Origin: Acidobacteriota bacterium
GTDB lineage: Bacteria; Acidobacteriota; Terriglobia; Terriglobales; Acidobacteriaceae
Direction: 5' to 3'
NCBI GenBank assembly: GCA_021798235.1
Contig: JAJZMO010000306.1
Location: 1 to 9,428, forward strand
DNA length: 9,428 nucleotides
A program made the translations under genes and the position numbers. Numbering within the stretch: position 1 is the first letter of the stretch; the number at the start of each line of letters is the position of its first letter. The notes below the pieces were generated by a model. It had not been told where the DNA came from. It saw only the letters and a list, made by a program, of their open reading frames with translations, and searched no databases. Below are positions 6,513-9,428 of the stretch, one piece after another.

Positions 6513-7079
6513 ATGGCAGCTATGCAGGAGACATGGAAGCCGGGCTCCGAAGTGCTGGAGCGGGCGAAGAAGATCAAGCTGTTTTTGATGGATGTGGATG
6601 GGACGCTGACCAACGGGGAAGTGTGCCTGGTCTCATTGCCCGGGGGCGGAGTGGGTGAGCTGAAGGCGTTCGATTCGCAGGATGGGCTGGCGCTGAAGCT
6701 GGCCAGCATCATGGGAATTGATACGGGGTTCATTACCGGGCGGCGGTCTCCGGCGGTGCAGCAGCGCGCCAACGAATTGAGGGTGCGGTTTGTGTACCTG
6801 GGGCAGGCAACGAAGACGGCGGCTTTTGAGGAATGCCTGGAAGAGGCGGGCGTGACCGAAGAAGAGACAGCTTTTCTGGGCGATGATCTGCCGGATATGG
6901 CGCTGGCGCGGCGGGCAGGACTGGCGGTGGCGGTGGCGAATGCGGCGGTGGAGCTGAAAGAGATTTGCCACTACACGACGCGGGCGGCGGGCGGCAAGGG
7001 TGCGGCGCGGGAGGTGGTGGAGCTGATTTTGAAGGCGCAGGGCCGGTGGGAAGAGGCGATTCCGAAGGCGCTGGCGTGA
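6513..7079 (+). CDS. kdsC: KdsC-like HAD phosphatase (3-deoxy-D-manno-octulosonate 8-phosphate phosphatase)
   Basis: 188 aa, the usual KdsC length. HAD motif I is MDVDGTLTNG (nucleophile D27, acid/base D29), followed by the KdsC-typical ELKAFDSQDG (49-58). Motif II is ITGRR (T75), motif III Lys is K101 in GQATKTAAF, and motif IV is FLGDDLPD (D124, D125, D128). The C-terminal GGKGAAREVVELILKAQG matches the conserved KdsC tail. KdsC removes phosphate from Kdo 8-phosphate in the cytosol to give Kdo for lipopolysaccharide inner core, consistent with a Gram-negative envelope. No capless insertion or break is seen; the loop between motif I and ELKAF is a few residues longer than in E. coli as I recall it. 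Start: ATG 6513 or ATG 6522 (185 aa). The in-frame GTG 6489 falls at the edge of a repeated noncoding element and is rejected. None has a clear ribosome site. No other Kdo or lpt genes adjoin it. Confidence 0.88.
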   Translation: MAAMQETWKPGSEVLERAKKIKLFLMDVDGTLTNGEVCLVSLPGGGVGELKAFDSQDGLALKLASIMGIDTGFITGRRSPAVQQRANELRVRFVYLGQATKTAAFEECLEEAGVTEEETAFLGDDLPDMALARRAGLAVAVANAAVELKEICHYTTRAAGGKGAAREVVELILKAQGRWEEAIPKALA

Positions 7080-7092
7080 GCAGCATCGCCGC

Positions 7093-7204
7093 CAGTTCTC
7101 AGTCCCCAGTACGCAGTCTTCAGTCCCCAGTCTTCAGCCTTCGATGCTCCGTATTGAGTTGAGAGCGTCTGCGAAGGTTTGGAGGCTTTGCCGGTGATTG
7201 ACAA
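7093..7204 (+). repeat. Intergenic heptad element B
   Basis: Sixteen 7-nt steps in one phase. Seven consecutive units are CAGTTCT, CAGTCCC, CAGTACG, CAGTCTT, CAGTCCC, CAGTCTT and CAGCCTT. After degenerate units (CCGTATT, GAGTTGA) comes a hairpin at 7171-7191, and the element ends in TTGACAA (7198-7204). It starts 13 nt after the KdsC stop and fills most of the spacer before the S9 peptidase gene. It aligns gap-free with element A over 7100-7204. Confidence 0.78.
7171..7191 (+). other. Hairpin in element B
   Basis: GCGAAGG (7171-7177) faces GCTTTGC (7185-7191) around the loop TTTGGAG. Five Watson-Crick pairs and one G-U pair form, with a G-G mismatch closing the loop. The loop is identical to that of element A. 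The G-U pair is compatible with selection on an RNA structure. No T-run follows, although the hairpin does lie about 90 nt after the KdsC stop. Confidence 0.5.
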
Positions 7205-7263
7205 GTGTGGACTGCCTTGAGAGCAGGCGGGCGTCCTCACAGAGTCTTCACCGGTTTTTGGAA

Positions 7264-7269
7264 TATACT
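7264..7269 (+). promoter_or_regulatory. Candidate -10 box placed for a leaderless S9 peptidase transcript
   Basis: TATACT matches five of six bases of the -10 consensus. It ends 7 nt before ATG 7277, so transcription starting 6-8 nt downstream would begin at or next to the start codon. This fits the lack of any Shine-Dalgarno sequence before that ATG. No good -35 box is seen at 15-19 nt. Confidence 0.35.
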
Positions 7270-7276
7270 GCCAGCC

Positions 7277-9382
7277 ATGCTTAGAACGAGAGTTGGATTT
7301 CTGCTTTTGTCCCTGGCGTTTGCGCCAGTTGCTCCAGTGATCGCGCAGACTGCCGTGAAGCCCCATCTGATGACCTTAAACGATGTGTTTCGCGTGAAGG
7401 ATGTGGGGAGCCCGAAAGTGTCGCCGGACGGGAAGTGGGTGCTGTACACGGTCCGGACGACGGATATGAAGAAGGATGATCACATCACCACGTTGTGGAT
7501 GGTGAGCTGGGATGGGAAGCAGGACATTCAGCTGACGTACGGATACAACGGGTCGGTGAGCGAGCCCGAGTGGAGCCCGGATGGGCAGTATATTTCGTTC
7601 TTGTCCGGGCGGAAGGGCAAAGCCGAAGGCACGCAGGTGTGGGTGCTGCCGCGGCACGGCGGCGAGGCGCACCAACTGACGGACGTGAAGAAGAAGCAGG
7701 GCACGATTCAGGCGTATCGCTGGTCTCCAGATGGAAAGCAACTGCTGCTGACGGTGCACGTGGGCCGGATTGTGAGCGCGAACGCGTTCAACGATGCGAA
7801 GGAACACAAGTACGTTGCGCCGATTGTGATTACTCGCTACCTGTTCAAGCAGGATGTCAAGGGATACATCACGGCGACGTCGCACACATTTCTTTATCTG
7901 TATGACATTGCGACGGGCAAGATGGAGAAGCTGACGGCCGGCGAGAAGTATGACGAGCAGGACGGGGTGTGGTCGCCGGATGGGAAAGAGATTGCATTTG
8001 TGAGCAATCACACGGCGGAGCCGGAGCGGAATATCAACACAGACGTGTTTGTGGTGGCGGCGAAGGCGGGGTCGGAGCCGAAGCAACTGACGCACTACAC
8101 GGGCGAGGACACGGGGCCGCTGGCGTGGTCTCCGAATGGGAAGGAAATCGCGTTTTTGCGCGGCGGGCATGTGAAGTACTGGCAGTACCAGGAGAATCGG
8201 CTGGCGGTAATTGCAGCCGATGGGAGCGGGCCCGCGAAAGTGTTGACGGCGGAGTTTGACCGTCCGATACATGAGCCGCAGTGGACGCCGGACGGCAAGC
8301 ACATTCTTGCACTGGTGACGGATGATCGGAACCGGTATCCGGCGAGCATTGACGTGGCGACGGACGCGGTGACGCGTCTGGTGGACAGCGAGGGCGTGTC
8401 GTGGGGCCACTCGGGCAAAGACGGACATGAGGCCGTGCTCTGGACGACGGACACGACGCCGGGCGAGGTGTTCGCGCTGAGCGACGGGCATCTGCGGCAA
8501 CTGACACACCAGAATGCCAAGCTGCTCTCAGAGCTGGTGCTGGCCAAGGCCGAGAATATGGACGCGACGAGCAAAGACGGTACGCGCGTGGATGGGTTGA
8601 TCACGCTGCCGGATGATGCCGGGGCGAAGAAGCCGTATCCGATGCTGTTGTGGATTCACGGCGGGCCGCAGGGGCAGGATGCACACGAGTTTTCGCCGAT
8701 GCGGCAGTTGTTTGCGGCGCGCGGCTACGCGGTGCTGAATGTGAATTACCGGGGCAGCAACGGGCGCGGGATCGCTTACCAGAAGGCGATCTGGGCGAAC
8801 TGGGGCGTGCTGGAAGTGCAGGATATCGAGGCCTGCGTGAACAAGATGATCCAGGAAGGGATCGCGGATCGGAACCGCATGGGCGTGGGCGGCTGGAGTT
8901 ACGGCGCCATCACGACGGATTACATGATCGCGCACACGAACGAGTTCAAGGCGGCGACGGCGGGCGCGGGGACGGGCGATCCGTTCGTGCTGTACGGCGT
9001 GGACGAGTACATCAACCAGTACAACTATGAGCTGGGCGTGCCGTGGGAGAACGTGCAGCGATACATCAAGATCGGGTATCCGTTCTTCCATGCGAATCTG
9101 ATCCATACGCCGACGCTGTTCATGGGCGGGACGAGCGACTTCAACGTGCCGCTGGAGGCCGGCGAGCAGATGTATGAGGCGCTGCAGACGCTGCATGTGC
9201 CTTCGGCGCTGATCGTGTATCCGCAGCAGTGGCATGGATTCACGCGACCGACGTACATTCGCGACCGTTATCAGTACTGGTTCAACTGGTATGACAAGTG
9301 GGTGCTGGGCAAGAACGTGAAGCTGACGTACCAGCCGTGGGCGAAGAAGAAAGAAAAGCACGAGAACAAGGAGATGCAGTAG
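7277..9382 (+). CDS. Secreted S9-family prolyl oligopeptidase (dipeptidyl/acylaminoacyl peptidase type)
   Basis: 701 aa. Signal peptide about 1-23, likely cut at VIA|QT, so exported to periplasm or beyond. Residues about 40-400 form a TolB-like beta-propeller, marked by repeated (W)SPDGK-type motifs near 49, 99, 149, 232, 284 and 336. The C-terminal alpha/beta-hydrolase domain (about 420-675) has the oxyanion region WIHGGPQG (459-466), catalytic Ser541 in GGWSYGA, Asp621 in GGTSDFNVP and His653 in QWHGF, the full S9 triad. Such enzymes cleave short peptides, with the propeller limiting access to the active site. A Lys/Glu-rich tail ends the protein. ATG 7277 is chosen because it places the signal peptide at the N-terminus; the in-frame GTG 7205 borders the repeated noncoding element. 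No Shine-Dalgarno sequence is visible. Exact subfamily (S9B or S9C) is not settled by eye. A terminator follows 19 nt after the stop. Confidence 0.93.
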   Translation: MLRTRVGFLLLSLAFAPVAPVIAQTAVKPHLMTLNDVFRVKDVGSPKVSPDGKWVLYTVRTTDMKKDDHITTLWMVSWDGKQDIQLTYGYNGSVSEPEWSPDGQYISFLSGRKGKAEGTQVWVLPRHGGEAHQLTDVKKKQGTIQAYRWSPDGKQLLLTVHVGRIVSANAFNDAKEHKYVAPIVITRYLFKQDVKGYITATSHTFLYLYDIATGKMEKLTAGEKYDEQDGVWSPDGKEIAFVSNHTAEPERNINTDVFVVAAKAGSEPKQLTHYTGEDTGPLAWSPNGKEIAFLRGGHVKYWQYQENRLAVIAADGSGPAKVLTAEFDRPIHEPQWTPDGKHILALVTDDRNRYPASIDVATDAVTRLVDSEGVSWGHSGKDGHEAVLWTTDTTPGEVFALSDGHLRQLTHQNAKLLSELVLAKAENMDATSKDGTRVDGLITLPDDAGAKKPYPMLLWIHGGPQGQDAHEFSPMRQLFAARGYAVLNVNYRGSNGRGIAYQKAIWANWGVLEVQDIEACVNKMIQEGIADRNRMGVGGWSYGAITTDYMIAHTNEFKAATAGAGTGDPFVLYGVDEYINQYNYELGVPWENVQRYIKIGYPFFHANLIHTPTLFMGGTSDFNVPLEAGEQMYEALQTLHVPSALIVYPQQWHGFTRPTYIRDRYQYWFNWYDKWVLGKNVKLTYQPWAKKKEKHENKEMQ

Positions 9383-9400
9383 CGCGATTGGCCGGAGCAG

Positions 9401-9428
9401 AGGCCGCCGGGAAACTGGCGGCCTTTTT
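9401..9428 (+). terminator. Rho-independent terminator of the S9 peptidase gene
   Basis: Arms AGGCCGCC (9401-9408) and GGCGGCCT (9417-9424) pair perfectly over 8 bp around an 8-nt loop. At least five T residues run from 9424 to the window end. It begins 19 nt after the TAG stop, and the T-run may continue beyond base 9428. Confidence 0.9.

Noticed and set aside
7093..7141. CRISPR-like array
   Set aside because: Units are 7 nt with no spacers and no cas genes; this is a short tandem repeat.
7198..7203. TTGACA as a -35 box
   Set aside because: No TATAAT-like hexamer lies 15-19 nt downstream; the TATACT at 7264 is 60 nt away. The hexamer is also a fixed part of the repeat element (CTGACA in copy A).
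7205..7276. GTG 7205 as the start of the S9 peptidase
   Set aside because: It would put 24 extra residues before a clear signal peptide, and it directly borders repeat element B.
7376..9361. Long minus-strand open frames opposite the S9 peptidase
   Set aside because: Arg/His/Val-rich shadow translations of a gene with an intact propeller and catalytic triad.

Overview
The window reads as a GC-rich chromosomal segment of an Acidobacteriota bacterium (class Terriglobia, Edaphobacter/Granulicella/Terriglobus-like). This placement is an inference. It rests on the protein flavour (secreted LamG-GH2 glycosidase, TolB-propeller S9 peptidase, KdsC of a Gram-negative envelope) and on heptanucleotide repeats between genes; no rRNA or marker gene is present. 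There is no phage, IS, CRISPR, tRNA or rRNA gene.

Layout. A minus-strand block fills 1-6302. Read in its own direction it holds: a large secreted GH2-family glycosidase with an N-terminal LamG-like domain (6302-2730); a 110-bp spacer with a heptad repeat; a small membrane protein (2618-2283); a LOG/TIGR00730-type nucleotide phosphoribohydrolase (2278-1322) coupled to it; a 92-bp spacer; a PHP-superfamily metallohydrolase (1229-51); and a perfect hairpin (22-2) that is probably a terminator cut by the window edge. A plus-strand block follows: a KdsC-like HAD phosphatase (6513-7079), a repeat-filled spacer, and a secreted S9 prolyl-oligopeptidase-family peptidase (7277-9382) closed by a textbook Rho-independent terminator (9401-9428).

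How the genes relate. The GH2 enzyme and the S9 peptidase carry signal peptides and look like exported degradative enzymes for polysaccharide and peptide scavenging. KdsC serves Kdo (lipopolysaccharide) synthesis. The small membrane protein, LOG and PHP genes are probably one transcription unit of unknown joint role. Nothing in the sequence ties all six genes into one pathway.

The most unusual content is intergenic. Three spacers (2650-2698, 6375-6479, 7093-7204) carry tandem 7-nt units of the form CAGTNNN, all in the same orientation. The two longer copies align without gaps over 105 bp at an offset of exactly 725 nt. Each ends in a hairpin with the same TTTGGAG loop, followed six bases later by YTGACAA. 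This looks like a dispersed intergenic repeat family with a conserved RNA- or DNA-level structure. It also shows that the GTG codons at 6489 and 7205, which lie at the edge of this element, are unlikely to be true starts.
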